Part shown: positions 26,417 to 35,423 of the stretch, one piece after another | Position numbering within the stretch: position 1 is the stretch's first letter | How the letters are laid out: the number at the start of each line of letters is the position of its first letter | Assembly: GCF_009296175.1 (NCBI RefSeq) | Contig: NZ_VOSK01000001.1 | Coordinates: 1 to 64,000 of the forward strand | Length of the DNA: 64,000 nucleotides | Direction of reading: 5' to 3' | Source: Microvirga tunisiensis | GTDB lineage: Bacteria > Pseudomonadota > Alphaproteobacteria > Rhizobiales > Beijerinckiaceae | Position numbers and translations under genes: made by a program | Notes under the pieces: model-generated | The model's database searches: none | Seen by the model: only the letters and a program-made list of their open reading frames with translations | What the model was told of the DNA's origin: nothing

Positions 26417-27256
26417 ATGCTGAACTATGGGCTTTCTGGCCGCGTCGTTGTTGTTAGCGGCGCCACATCGGGCATCGGCCTCTCGACCGCGGTTGCGTTG
26501 GCGCGCGATGGAGCACACGTGGCAGTTCTCGGCACGAACGAGGAACGGATGTCAGCAGCAATGGCGCAGGTGAGAGAGGCAGCTGGCGGTAGGGCGAAGT
26601 CGATCGGCATTATCGCCGACGTGCGCCAACCAGCGATGCTGGTAGACGCGGCGGCTACTGTGGCCAAGGAACTCGGGGACGTCTGGGGAGTCATCGCCGC
26701 CGCCGGCATCGCCAGCGCGGTAAAGCCTGAAGATTTGTCGCTCGAAGAGCTTAACAACGTCTTAGCTATCAACGTGGGCGGTGTTTTATCGACCTGCCAA
26801 GCGTTCGTTCGTGGTATGATAGAGCGTCGCAGCGGCAGCATCGTCTTAATTGGATCCATCAATTCGTTTGGAGGTCAACCTGGGCGAATGCATTACACGG
26901 CCAGCAAACACGCAGTGGTTGGAATGGTGAAAAACCTTGCAATCGACTGGGGTCGGCATGGCGTGCGCGTGAACGGTATAGCGCCAGGCCCGGTGGAAAC
27001 CCCCTTGATCCGCCGCAACATACCGCCGTCATTCATGGCGAATGTCTTCGAAGATCGTATTCCGCTTGGCCGTCTGGCTCGGTCAGAGGAGATTGCGAGT
27101 GCGTCGCTCATGCTTCTGTCTGATGCGTCAAGCTTCGTTAACGGCGCGATGCTGGTGGTCGACGGCGGAATGACTGCTGGTCCTTTCACACGGCGGCAAG
27201 GTGCAGACATGGGATCTCGACGGCTGCTGGAGGCTGGTGCTTACAGCGAAGAATAA
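26417..27256 (+). CDS. SDR-family oxidoreductase
   Basis: A 279-residue SDR. SGATSGIG is near residues 12-19, VIAAAGIA replaces the usual NNAG, IVLIGSINSFGG gives the Ser region, and YTASKHA gives Tyr and Lys. It ends in VDGGMTAGPFTRRQGADMGS with a longer tail than usual. The start at 26417 (MLNYGLSGRV) follows a TGGAGGAACCGA ribosome site. It is the first gene of a plus-strand pair with the GMC oxidoreductase 135 bases later and divergent from livHMGF. The missing Asn-Asn in the NNAG motif is a moderate deviation; the other catalytic residues are present. Confidence 0.85.
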   Translation: MLNYGLSGRVVVVSGATSGIGLSTAVALARDGAHVAVLGTNEERMSAAMAQVREAAGGRAKSIGIIADVRQPAMLVDAAATVAKELGDVWGVIAAAGIASAVKPEDLSLEELNNVLAINVGGVLSTCQAFVRGMIERRSGSIVLIGSINSFGGQPGRMHYTASKHAVVGMVKNLAIDWGRHGVRVNGIAPGPVETPLIRRNIPPSFMANVFEDRIPLGRLARSEEIASASLMLLSDASSFVNGAMLVVDGGMTAGPFTRRQGADMGSRRLLEAGAYSEE

Positions 27257-27391
27257 AGCATCGTGGCAGCGCGCGAGCTCGCCGTGAAAAGGAAGCTCGC
27301 TACCGCTCTCTCGAATTCTCGTCGCGTGAGTCAGAATATATCCACTCTCTCGGTCACCACGTTAGCGAACATAGGCCAAGGTAGTTTTTCG

Positions 27392-29008
27392 ATGCAAGCT
27401 CAAGATTCCGAAACGCAGACTGTTGATTATTGTATCGTGGGGGCTGGATCGGCGGGCTGTGTGCTTGCAAGCAGACTTTCCGAACACGATCGTTACAGCG
27501 TTATGTTGCTCGAAGCGGGCCGGAGTGACTCGCATCCCTTTATTCATATTCCGGCCGCCTTCATCTTCATCTACAACAATAAGCGCTACAACTGGCGATA
27601 CGCAGCCGAGCCGGATCCAAATCTTTACGACCGGAGCTTGGTGATTACACAAGGCAAGGTTCTGGGCGGGTCGAGTTCCATCAACGGCATGCTTCATGTG
27701 CGGGGCCAAAGAGAGGAGTTCGACCAGTGGGCGCAGTCAGGTTGCCGCGGCTGGAGCTATGACGAACTGCTACCCTATTACCGCAAGGCTGAGAGGTACC
27801 GGGGCAGCTCTAGATCCGCCCTCGCGGAGCGCGGGGTTGAAGGTCCGCACGTTGTGTCTGACGCTGCGGACGTCCACACTCTGACGCGAGCATTTGTTGA
27901 TGGCGCGCAGGAAATTGGCATGCCGTTCAACCCGGATATGAATGGTGACAGCCGTGAGGGCGTCGCCTATTTCCAACACAATCGGAACGGCCGCTTTCGC
28001 AGTCAGCCAGCGCAGACTTATCTCAGGACCGCTCGTCGACGGTCGAATTTGCAGATTAAGACTGAGGCGGTCGCAACAAGGATACTCTTCGAAGGCACGC
28101 GGGCGATCGGCGTCAGGTACGTACAAAACGGGCAATCCAAGACCGTAATGGCGCGAAAAGAGGTGATCCTCGCCGCAGGCGTATTCAAGTCGCCGCAGCT
28201 GCTGCAGTTATCCGGTGTAGGTGATCCGGATGTACTGCGTGACATTGGCATCACCCCAGTTGTGGCAAATCGCTCTGTCGGCCGCAACTTGCGTGACCAT
28301 TTTTTGATGACAGTTGTACAACGCGTACAGGGAATCGCCACGCTGAATGAACGATCACGCGGGCTCACCCTGGTAAAGGAGGTGCTCAAGTATGCCTTCC
28401 TCGGAGAGGGTATGTTGACGCTCGGCACAGGTTCCGCTGGCAGCTTTTTCCGCAGCCGTCCAGGTTTGGCGGCGCCGGATGCACAACTTATGTTCATCCC
28501 CGGAAGCTACGGATCGGTTCCCGGGATCCTCGAAAAGGAACCGGGGATGTCGATCGGATTCTGGCCATCACATCCTCAGAGCCATGGCACAGTGTCCGCG
28601 CGCAGCCCCAATCCGCTCGATCAACCCTCAATCCACCTGAACTTCCTCTCCGCAGAGGATGACCAGCGGGTCGTGGTCGAATGCGTGAGAAAGAGTCGCG
28701 CCATCTTCGCAAGTCGGGCGATGGCCCGATGGAGCGTTAAGGAAGTGAGGCCGGGTAAGGATGTCCACACCGATGACGAAGTGATCGACTATGCTCGACA
28801 AAACGGACGATCCGGCATGCACCTGGTAGGAACTTGCCGAATGGGTTCCGATGAAGGAGCGGTGGTCGACCCACAATTGCGGGTCAAAGGTGTAACAGGC
28901 TTGAGAGTTGTCGATGCTTCAGTCATGCCGAACTGTACAGTAGGCAATATTAACGCCACAGTCGTGGTCATTGCGGAGAAGGCCGCCGATCTCATTATGT
29001 CGGTGTGA
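27392..29008 (+). CDS. GMC-family FAD-dependent oxidoreductase (choline/alcohol dehydrogenase-like)
   Basis: A 538-residue glucose-methanol-choline oxidoreductase. The FAD motif VGAGSAGCVLA is at about residues 16-26, GMC signature 1 lies around GKVLGGSSSINGMLHVRG and signature 2 around ILAAGVFKSPQLLQLSGVG. The C-terminal catalytic pair is His in GMHLVGTCRMG and Asn in GNINATVV. Such enzymes oxidise primary or secondary alcohols, including polyols and polyethylene glycol. The start at 27392 (MQAQDSETQT) is taken because similarity begins soon after; an in-frame GTG at 27263 is an alternative. It is followed by a long gene-free stretch. A paralogue is at 54344. Confidence 0.85.
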   Translation: MQAQDSETQTVDYCIVGAGSAGCVLASRLSEHDRYSVMLLEAGRSDSHPFIHIPAAFIFIYNNKRYNWRYAAEPDPNLYDRSLVITQGKVLGGSSSINGMLHVRGQREEFDQWAQSGCRGWSYDELLPYYRKAERYRGSSRSALAERGVEGPHVVSDAADVHTLTRAFVDGAQEIGMPFNPDMNGDSREGVAYFQHNRNGRFRSQPAQTYLRTARRRSNLQIKTEAVATRILFEGTRAIGVRYVQNGQSKTVMARKEVILAAGVFKSPQLLQLSGVGDPDVLRDIGITPVVANRSVGRNLRDHFLMTVVQRVQGIATLNERSRGLTLVKEVLKYAFLGEGMLTLGTGSAGSFFRSRPGLAAPDAQLMFIPGSYGSVPGILEKEPGMSIGFWPSHPQSHGTVSARSPNPLDQPSIHLNFLSAEDDQRVVVECVRKSRAIFASRAMARWSVKEVRPGKDVHTDDEVIDYARQNGRSGMHLVGTCRMGSDEGAVVDPQLRVKGVTGLRVVDASVMPNCTVGNINATVVVIAEKAADLIMSV

Positions 29009-29173
29009 AAGTCCCTGGCGCGGAACAGATACGATTTCCGACGCCATCGGCTCAGCTTCTCCGATCGTCAGGTCGGCCTTTGAGATTGATGCTGACCCCT
29101 GTTGCCGATGTGGAACTGTAGGCAGCGCGAGAACGCTCGGTGTCAAATCAATAGGCGAAGGGCTAGCAAGGCC

Positions 29174-29338
29174 ATGGATCGGACGAAGGCACGTCTCGCG
29201 TGGGTCGAGCTTTACGCTAAGTCCATGGATGCCGGACTGGGTTACCCCCGCCCTGACTTTTCTCGCCGCTCTGTGCAAGGAAGCTCGCCCTTTCAGCGGA
29301 TCCCGATCGGGGGGTCAGCCGGACGCGTCCAAGTTTAG
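29174..29338 (+). pseudogene. IS481/integrase-type N-terminal fragment
   Basis: The frame from ATG 29174 reads KARLAWVELYAKSMDAGLGY, close to the helix-turn-helix start of DDE integrase-type transposases (R-L-x-W-V-E-L-Y ... D-A-G). The expected CxxCGISRxTLRKW continuation is absent or shifted (RPDFSRRSV), and the frame stops after 54 codons. It is a short decayed piece. Confidence 0.4.
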
Positions 29339-29410
29339 GTCGAGTATCTATCGGTGAGCATTATTCGATGATCCCAGCTGCCACACGAGCTCGGGCTCTA
29401 AAGCCGCGCC

Positions 29411-29551
29411 ATGGGCGGTAACGCGCTCGCGATTTGGGAGCAACTCATCGAGGAGATGCTGATTCCGAGCAAGCTCATCGGCACCAATCATGGGTGCGGG
29501 TTCTCTGATGAGTCTGTCCTGCAGCACCTGATGAAGGCCCTGTCAATCTAA
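29411..29551 (+). CDS. Short ORF or gene remnant before a terminator
   Basis: A 46-codon frame from ATG 29411 (GGNALAIWEQLIEEMLIPSK) ends at TAA 29549-29551, 13 bases before a good hairpin. The amphipathic sequence looks protein-like. It could be the 3' end of a lost gene kept with its terminator. No ribosome site or family was recognised. Confidence 0.25.
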   Translation: MGGNALAIWEQLIEEMLIPSKLIGTNHGCGFSDESVLQHLMKALSI

Positions 29552-29564
29552 TTGAAAAGAGGCC

Positions 29565-29608
29565 GCCCGCTGGTATTTTAAACTATTCACCAGCGGGCCG
29601 TTGTTATT
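29565..29608 (+). terminator. Rho-independent-type terminator
   Basis: GCCCGCTGGT (29565-29574) is perfectly complementary to ACCAGCGGGC (29589-29598), with a 14-nt AT-rich loop, followed by CGTTGTTATT. It ends whatever transcript comes from the plus-strand SDR-GMC unit or from the short ORF before it. Confidence 0.7.
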
Positions 29609-29638
29609 GAGAATGCATCGCCCGTTCCGGGGCTAACC

Positions 29639-29976
29639 AGTCGTCCGTGAAGAATTCCCTAGGGGCTGCCTGAAGCCTGAGATGGCAGATTAACGGAGGG
29701 GCAGAGGTCACCAACTCTCCTATTTCCGCTGAGATCAGGAGAGGCTAAAGGCTTGCCCTTCAACCGCAATCAGCCCTTCTCGCATCGGAGGCCGCCACGC
29801 CTCTTTGCGGATCTTCGAAGTCATGCCCCGGCCGCCATGGCCAATCGCAATCACTGGCGCGATCCCCAAAACGCAGGGAAACTGCGCATAGGGGCGTATT
29901 TCTTGCGAAATCGGCCTCACTTTACGGCGTAATTGCCTCGCGAAATCAATGACTTGGGAATTCTTCACGGACGACT
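29639..29976. mobile_element. MITE-like element with 21-bp perfect terminal inverted repeats
   Basis: AGTCGTCCGTGAAGAATTCCC at 29639-29659 is exactly complementary to 29956-29976. The outer flanks repeat AACC directly on both sides, consistent with a 4-bp target duplication. The 338-bp interior has no transposase; one minus-strand frame (29735-29968, starting MKNSQVIDFARQLRR) fills much of it but shows no known domain. The features fit a miniature inverted-repeat element mobilised in trans. A similar end sequence occurs near 2938-2957. Confidence 0.7.
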
Positions 29977-30181
29977 AACCATCAGAAAAAGCACCCAACA
30001 ACGTTGATTGGGCCACAACGCCGATAAGTCTCACTATTGATCCGGCGTGGGTGCAGTTGAAATACCGGCGGTCGTAGATAAGACCGAAATGCCCAGCCAG
30101 GCTCCGGCACAGTTCAAGACCACCCAAGCCGTCTCTATAAGTGAAGGGACGTTACGCCTGGACTAGATGCATGCGGTGATC

Positions 30182-31636
30182 TCAATGCATCAATTCTGGC
30201 AAGCGATGTGCTTCCTCATCGAAACCATAGATAGATTTGATTTCAAGATATTCTTCTAACCCAAATACGCCCATCGAACGCCCGACGCCAGACTGCTTAT
30301 AGCCTCCCATTGGCGTGAGTGAATTGGTATTTGCACCGTTGAAGCAAATGCGCCCTGCGTGAAGTCCTTTGGCGAACTCGTACCCTCGATATCGATCGCC
30401 GCTGAAGACATACCCGCCAAGGCCATAAGGAGAGTCGTTTGCTATCTTAAGTGCCTGCTCTTCGGTGGAGTAAGGCATGACCGCGAGCACGGGGCCAAAT
30501 ATCTCTTCGTTTGCGATCGTCATTTCCGGCGTGACGTCGACGAAAACCGTGGGTCGGGTGAAGTATCCCCGGTTCAGCCCAGCAGGCCGGCCAGGGCCAC
30601 CCGCGACAAGGCGGGCACCTTCATCGATACCGATCCGAATATAGCGCTGCACGCTCTCGAATTGATCCGCGTTCACGAGCGGCCCCATGGTCGTCTCTGG
30701 ATCTCGCGGGTCGCCGATGCGGTACTTGCCCACTTCGTCGATCAGATAGGGAATAACATCATTCAGCTGGCTTTCATGCACGAGCATCCGTGATGGGGCA
30801 TGGCAGGACTGTCCGGCATTGAAGAAGCATCGCTGAACGTTCCACCGTGAGGCCTTTTCGAGATCGGCGTCCTGCAGGACGATGTTGGCCGATTTGCCGC
30901 CAAGTTCCAGTGAAACTCGCTTGACAGTACGCGCAGCCGCCTCCCCAACTTTGATTCCTGCCGCCGTTGAGCCCGTGAACGAGATCATATCGACGTCCGG
31001 ATGATTGGATATCGCCTCACCGACGACCCGCCCTCGACCAATTACGGTGTTCACCACGCCCTTGGGCACGCCCGCCCTCTCGAGCACCTCCGTTAGCAAG
31101 ATCGTGCTGATTGGCGAAGCGTCACTCGGCTTCTGTACAACAGTGCATCCCGCCGCAAGAGCGTAGATCAGCTTAATGACAGGCGTCTGAACCGGCCAGT
31201 TCCATGGCGAAATCAACCCGCAAACTCCAATCGGTTCGCGGCGTATGACGGTATTCGCAAGTTGCGTTTCGAACTTGTAGGTTTTGAGTAGATCGCGGGC
31301 CACCTTCATATGACCTATCGGCCCAGTTGCCTGCGCCTTTACGCTAAGCGGTGCACCAACTTCCTGTGCGACGATATCTGCAAAATCGCCAACGCGAGCC
31401 TCGTAAACGGAGATGATGCTATCAATGAGCTCGACCCGCTCTATGATGGGCGTCTTGGAGTAAGTCTCGAATGCGCTACGCGCTGCGGCTACCGCTTTGT
31501 TCACGTCTTCTGCATCGCCACCGTTTGCTACCGTTGCAAATGCTTCCTCCGTGGACGGGTCGACCATCGTCCGATGCCCTGACGACGACGGCTCTACCCA
31601 AGCGCCATCGATGAAGAGTTTTCCGTAGTGTCTCAT
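30182..31636 (-). CDS. Aldehyde dehydrogenase (NAD-type, ALDH superfamily)
   Basis: A 484-residue aldehyde dehydrogenase. It has the catalytic Asn146 in SPWNWP, Glu244 in SLELGGKSANIV and Cys278 in FFNAGQSCHAPSRM. EIFGPVLAVM and the C-terminal GGYKQSGVGRSMG blocks are also present. The start at 31636 (MRHYGKLFID) is preferred because ALDH similarity begins there; an ATG at 31732 would add 32 residues. It stands alone on the minus strand, opposite the GMC oxidoreductase, whose aldehyde product it could remove. Operator copy 5 lies 262 bases upstream of this start (166 bases from the longer start). A second ALDH is at 56072. Confidence 0.9.
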   Translation of the reverse strand: MRHYGKLFIDGAWVEPSSSGHRTMVDPSTEEAFATVANGGDAEDVNKAVAAARSAFETYSKTPIIERVELIDSIISVYEARVGDFADIVAQEVGAPLSVKAQATGPIGHMKVARDLLKTYKFETQLANTVIRREPIGVCGLISPWNWPVQTPVIKLIYALAAGCTVVQKPSDASPISTILLTEVLERAGVPKGVVNTVIGRGRVVGEAISNHPDVDMISFTGSTAAGIKVGEAAARTVKRVSLELGGKSANIVLQDADLEKASRWNVQRCFFNAGQSCHAPSRMLVHESQLNDVIPYLIDEVGKYRIGDPRDPETTMGPLVNADQFESVQRYIRIGIDEGARLVAGGPGRPAGLNRGYFTRPTVFVDVTPEMTIANEEIFGPVLAVMPYSTEEQALKIANDSPYGLGGYVFSGDRYRGYEFAKGLHAGRICFNGANTNSLTPMGGYKQSGVGRSMGVFGLEEYLEIKSIYGFDEEAHRLPELMH

Positions 31637-32456
31637 TCCCTTATCTCCGTTGCGTTCGCCTGGATCGGACGAAATGCTTGTCGGCTTGACCAGGCTGAAC
31701 GTCTCGGCGGGCGATACATCTGTCGACTTCACATTTCTGCCTTACGCCGGGACTCTCAGCTGTACGCTCGCTGCACGTAATCGGCAGGAGCCGCTCACTA
31801 AGTAAGAGGGATAAATTCAGATCGACAGCGCGCCAGCGATCATTTCAGCCGCCTCCTACTTTGTTGAGATCACTGTATCTATCAATTATTCAACGATATG
31901 TCAATCCGTGGGATTTCTTTTAATGAATATCATCCCTGTGCGCAAAAGGTTAGCGGAGTTGCGTGCCTCGGAGAATATTTCCAGGCTTGGTTGGTGGCGG
32001 GCACGGATCTGTGACGTTAAGTGGGTGCACTAAGAATGGCACTCGGCGCTGCTATTCCGGACCTCTGGGGATGCCGTTAACGTGAAGAGTTGAGACAACT
32101 CTGCCTGTCTTCCCGTTCGATAGGATCCCACGCTCCGTTGGATACCCTCTTCCAATCTAGACAGGCATATGATTTGTTTCGCGATCATCGCCCGAATTAA
32201 TGTCTGCGGAACGTCGGAACTGGTTCGGCAACTGATCATAGCCGAAAAGTAAAAAGGCCGCTGAGTTCATGATGCCGCTTGCGCTTCTGACACAGGGCGA
32301 GAAAACAGGCTGTCGGGTCCGCAGACCACAACAACGGGCGCCCGCTGCTCTCCTCTTGCCCGTCAGTTTCGGATACAGCAGCGGCGCGACCTCGGTCATG
32401 CGGCCATGCGTTCATCTCTCAAATGTTGCGTGTTGCCCGGCAACTCGCAGTCCCGT
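31637..32456. other. Intergenic region with operator copy 5
   Basis: It lies between the aldehyde dehydrogenase start and the stop of the upstream MmgE/PrpD gene. It contains the operator/promoter at 31876-31914. The remaining bases show no convincing gene or element. Confidence 0.45.
31876..31914 (-). promoter_or_regulatory. Common operator copy 5 with promoter for the aldehyde dehydrogenase
   Basis: ATGTCAA-TCC-GTGGGAT at 31898-31914, followed by TTCTTT. The complement of its left part forms TTGACA (31904-31899) on the minus strand, with a 17-base spacer and TAGATA (31881-31876), so the operator overlaps the -35 box. Its sequence is almost identical to copy 8 (shared ATGTCAAT and GTGGGATTTCTT). 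Confidence 0.55.
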
Positions 32457-33890
32457 TCATTGGTCAGTGGCCAGCATCGCAGCCAAGCTTGCGGAGTCTG
32501 GAAGATCCTCGAGATGTAAGATGCAGTCGACCACGGCATCCGCCTGCTTCGCACTTAGTACGCCTGACGCGTTCGCCAGGAACTTGCTCGCCAAGTCTTC
32601 GTCTGTCGCCCGGGATTCCACAGCGTCATTCGTAAGCCACTTCGCGAAATCGACGCTGTGCACGTAGATCTCACCGCGCGCATGCACTTCCACCTGAGCG
32701 GGGCGGTGCTTTAAATTCTTTCGTCCATCAATCACAAGGTCCTTGTAGCGCATCTCCTCGCACCTGTCGTAGACTGCGTGCTCCACTCGCGTCATGAAAT
32801 TGCGAATGTCCTGTCGCGCTAGCGTCTCGCGCGATTGCCATTTCGGCCCCCACGGCACCCGATGCGCAGCAACCGCTATGTTGTATGGAAGACTGGACGC
32901 GGCTTCAACATGGTCTCGGACGTCGGTGCTCATGTACTTCGGCAGGCCAGATAACCCTTCATTCTTAACTACGACTTTCGTGATTTCAGTCGGGGCTATA
33001 TCGTGGGAGTTGATGATCTCCACGAATGCATCCAACGGAGCTTGATGCGACCCACAGCACGGCCAATACTTGTAGCCGATTGCCTCGAATGCCCATTCGT
33101 CCCCGAGCGCTGTGGTGAGCTTTTCCCAATCGCAGGATTGCGAACCGTTCATGGCCCAAAAGCCATACTCGCCATCTAGAACGGTATCATCCCCGCGATA
33201 TCCCATAGCGGCGAGTTGTGCAGTAACTACGCCAGCCTGTGCGGTCCAGCCCGACGGCCCATACTTTGCTAGGCCAACGTGGATAGTGTGATTATATTTC
33301 ACATGAGAAGCGATTGGTGCATGGTATCCGGCAAGGCCGAGCGCGTGCGACATCTTTTCGGCATCAAGCTTGAGAATTCTCGCGGCGCCCGCCGTCGCGC
33401 CGAACTGCGTGCAGCCTACTCCATAGCTGCGAACAGGGAGGCCGCCTGGCGTCGCGCGTAGGTTGCCCAAGGAGTGTGCAATCCTGCAACTCAGTTCATG
33501 TGCGACCGTAAGGGCCGCAATAAGCTCTTTTCCAGAGGCGTGCTCAACTTCAGCCATCGCGAGTACGGACGGAATTACGTAGGGCGTAACGTGGGCTGGC
33601 GGCTGCAATGCACAGTAATCTAATGCGTTCATTAGCTCGCCGTTAACGAATGCCGCCAAGGAGCTTGGCACCTTTCCGGCGCTCCCGAGGATAGTTGCTT
33701 CTGGCTTGCCACCAGCATCGCGGGCGAGTTGAAGTGCCATGCGTCCTTTATCAAGATCCAGCCCACCAAGCCCGCAGCCTATTGTATCAAGCAGCAGCCT
33801 TTTGATTTCGTGACTGACACCGCTGGGAAGATCGCTGAACTGCAATCTAGAACTAAACCTCGCCAACGTTTCGGTAACGCTTCCTTGCAT
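32457..33890 (-). CDS. MmgE/PrpD-family protein (second copy)
   Basis: A 477-residue MmgE/PrpD protein, clearly paralogous to the one at 19620. It shares LLDTIGCGLGGL-DLDKG, MNALDYCALQPPAHVTPYVI, GEYGFWAMNGS and YWPCCGSHQAPLDAF at equivalent places. The Asp and His of the N-terminal active-site block are kept. It starts MQGSVTETLARF at 33890. It probably acts as a dehydratase, decarboxylase or isomerase on a carboxylic acid. It is transcribed away from the SDR at 34617, with operator copy 6 in the shared upstream region, 139 bases from this start. Confidence 0.85.
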   Translation of the reverse strand: MQGSVTETLARFSSRLQFSDLPSGVSHEIKRLLLDTIGCGLGGLDLDKGRMALQLARDAGGKPEATILGSAGKVPSSLAAFVNGELMNALDYCALQPPAHVTPYVIPSVLAMAEVEHASGKELIAALTVAHELSCRIAHSLGNLRATPGGLPVRSYGVGCTQFGATAGAARILKLDAEKMSHALGLAGYHAPIASHVKYNHTIHVGLAKYGPSGWTAQAGVVTAQLAAMGYRGDDTVLDGEYGFWAMNGSQSCDWEKLTTALGDEWAFEAIGYKYWPCCGSHQAPLDAFVEIINSHDIAPTEITKVVVKNEGLSGLPKYMSTDVRDHVEAASSLPYNIAVAAHRVPWGPKWQSRETLARQDIRNFMTRVEHAVYDRCEEMRYKDLVIDGRKNLKHRPAQVEVHARGEIYVHSVDFAKWLTNDAVESRATDEDLASKFLANASGVLSAKQADAVVDCILHLEDLPDSASLAAMLATDQ

Positions 33891-34616
33891 TGCTCTTAGC
33901 CTACATATTGTCGTGTGATCTTCCTGCTGCGCGTAATGACCCGGCCTTCAAGGTTCATTAATAAGCCAGCAGCAATCACGGTTGCAGCATCCAGACGGCA
34001 CACTAACCGGATTTCTCCTACGGAGGAAGTCCCTATATATAAGATTTTTTGATGACATGACGCATTCTCCATGGTAGTGTTTAACCTGTGTCGACGAGCA
34101 GGCTTCAAAATTGAGGCACAACAAACATGCGCGCAGGATTGCACAGCGCCCCAGTTATCTACCGGCCCCAGCCCTTTATCAGTGGAATCTGAGCGTGGTC
34201 TCAGCGCGAAGTTATGTGCCGCGACCGAAGTCCTGCAGGCTAGGGCGCCGCAGTATGGGACGGGTGCTGATTAGCTCAAGACAGTACGTTTTCGCGCTGC
34301 CTCCCTATGGCAGCGAGCAAGCGAAGCCGCGACCGCATCTTCTACAATGATATTACCCTCTGGCTTCGGTTCTAAGGCGCCTCCAGAATTCAGCCGCGCC
34401 GCTATATCTCGTCATGGCCTCGCCCAATTTCGGCGAAGTGGCAGACCCTGTTTCTGTGATTTGGCGCCACTGCACCGTAGTTCCAGATCAATCAGACTTC
34501 TTGCTGGATCAACAGACAGGATGCAGAACATCAAGTGAAAGCAGGTGTCAGGAGAAAAGAGTTGCTCCGACACACGCGCAAGCTCCGCAAACCCTCGAAG
34601 TAACGGATGGATGGTA
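33891..34616. other. Divergent intergenic region
   Basis: It contains operator copy 6. The 550 bases between it and the SDR start hold no recognised gene; open frames here lack family features. Confidence 0.4.
34029..34045. promoter_or_regulatory. Common 17-bp operator copy 6 (weaker)
   Basis: GTCCCTA-TAT-ATAAGAT, with the right half matching RTGRGAT at six of seven positions and followed by TTTTTTG. It lies 139 bases before the minus-strand MmgE/PrpD gene and 572 bases before the plus-strand SDR. TATATA within it could be a -10 box on the minus strand. Confidence 0.35.
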
Positions 34617-35423
34617 ATGTCACTAAGCAGAGACTCAAGGTTCAAGGATCAAGTCGTGGTGATCACTGGTTCAGCACGCGGCATCGGCTTCTCCACGGCG
34701 GAAATTGCTGCAGGCGAGGGGGCAAAAGTCGTCATCTGCGATCTTGATCCCGATAATGTCAGTGCAGCCGTGGCTCGATTGAAGACCGCTGGAGCGGACG
34801 TCATAGGAGTTGCCGGTGATGTAAGCGATCCTTCGCAGGTCGAAAGCAACGTGTCGGAAATTATAACGAGGCTCGGCCGGATCGATGTGCTAATCAACAA
34901 TGCTGCGATCAACTCGTTCTTTGCGCCAGAGGCGCTGCCCATTGAGACTTGGCGCCGTGAACTCGAGGTTTGTCTGACAGGTCAATTTCTGTGGGCACAG
35001 AGCGTCGCAGTAGCCTCCATGATCCCAGCTCGCAACGGATCGATCGTCAATCTCGGATCGGGTGCAGCACTTGCCGGAATACCGAAATGTGCGGCATACG
35101 TCGCGGCCAAGCACGGTGTTGTCGGCCTGACGAAAGCATTGGCCGTAGATTGGGGTCAGTACAATATTCGCGTCAACTGTGTCTGCCCAGGGCTGACATT
35201 CACAGAACTGTCCAAGCAGACCGCAAGCCATGATCCGGAGAGAGCGCGGCAACGCGAACTTCGAATCCCACTTGGACGCGGCGCTCAGCCCGAGGATGTT
35301 GCGAGAACAATCCTGTTTTTCGCCTCCTATGAGGCCTATTCAATCAGCGGTGAGATCGTGAGTGTGGATGGTGGGACATTGGCGATGTCCTCTGGTTTCT
35401 CACCGCCACGAGACGGGATCTAG
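34617..35423 (+). CDS. SDR-family oxidoreductase (paralogue of the one at 15675)
   Basis: A 268-residue SDR. TGSARGIG, ICDLDP, INNAA, NLGSGAALAG (catalytic Ser) and YVAAKHG (Tyr and Lys) are all present, with the rare C-terminal GFSPPRD tail shared with its paralogue at 15675. The start is taken at ATG 34617 (MSLSRDSRFK), with GGATGG upstream; the ATG at 34611 is equally possible. It is divergent from an MmgE/PrpD gene. The 15675 copy likewise lies near an MmgE/PrpD gene (19620), so SDR and MmgE/PrpD may have been duplicated together. Confidence 0.85.
   Translation: MSLSRDSRFKDQVVVITGSARGIGFSTAEIAAGEGAKVVICDLDPDNVSAAVARLKTAGADVIGVAGDVSDPSQVESNVSEIITRLGRIDVLINNAAINSFFAPEALPIETWRRELEVCLTGQFLWAQSVAVASMIPARNGSIVNLGSGAALAGIPKCAAYVAAKHGVVGLTKALAVDWGQYNIRVNCVCPGLTFTELSKQTASHDPERARQRELRIPLGRGAQPEDVARTILFFASYEAYSISGEIVSVDGGTLAMSSGFSPPRDGI

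Larger units (their letters stand above)
29009..30181. other. Gene-poor region with mobile-element debris
   Basis: About 1.2 kb without an intact gene. It contains a piece of a transposase-like helix-turn-helix protein (29174-29338), a short ORF with a terminator (29411-29598) and a MITE-like element (29639-29976), each listed separately. Nothing was recognised in the last 200 bases before the aldehyde dehydrogenase stop. Confidence 0.5.
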
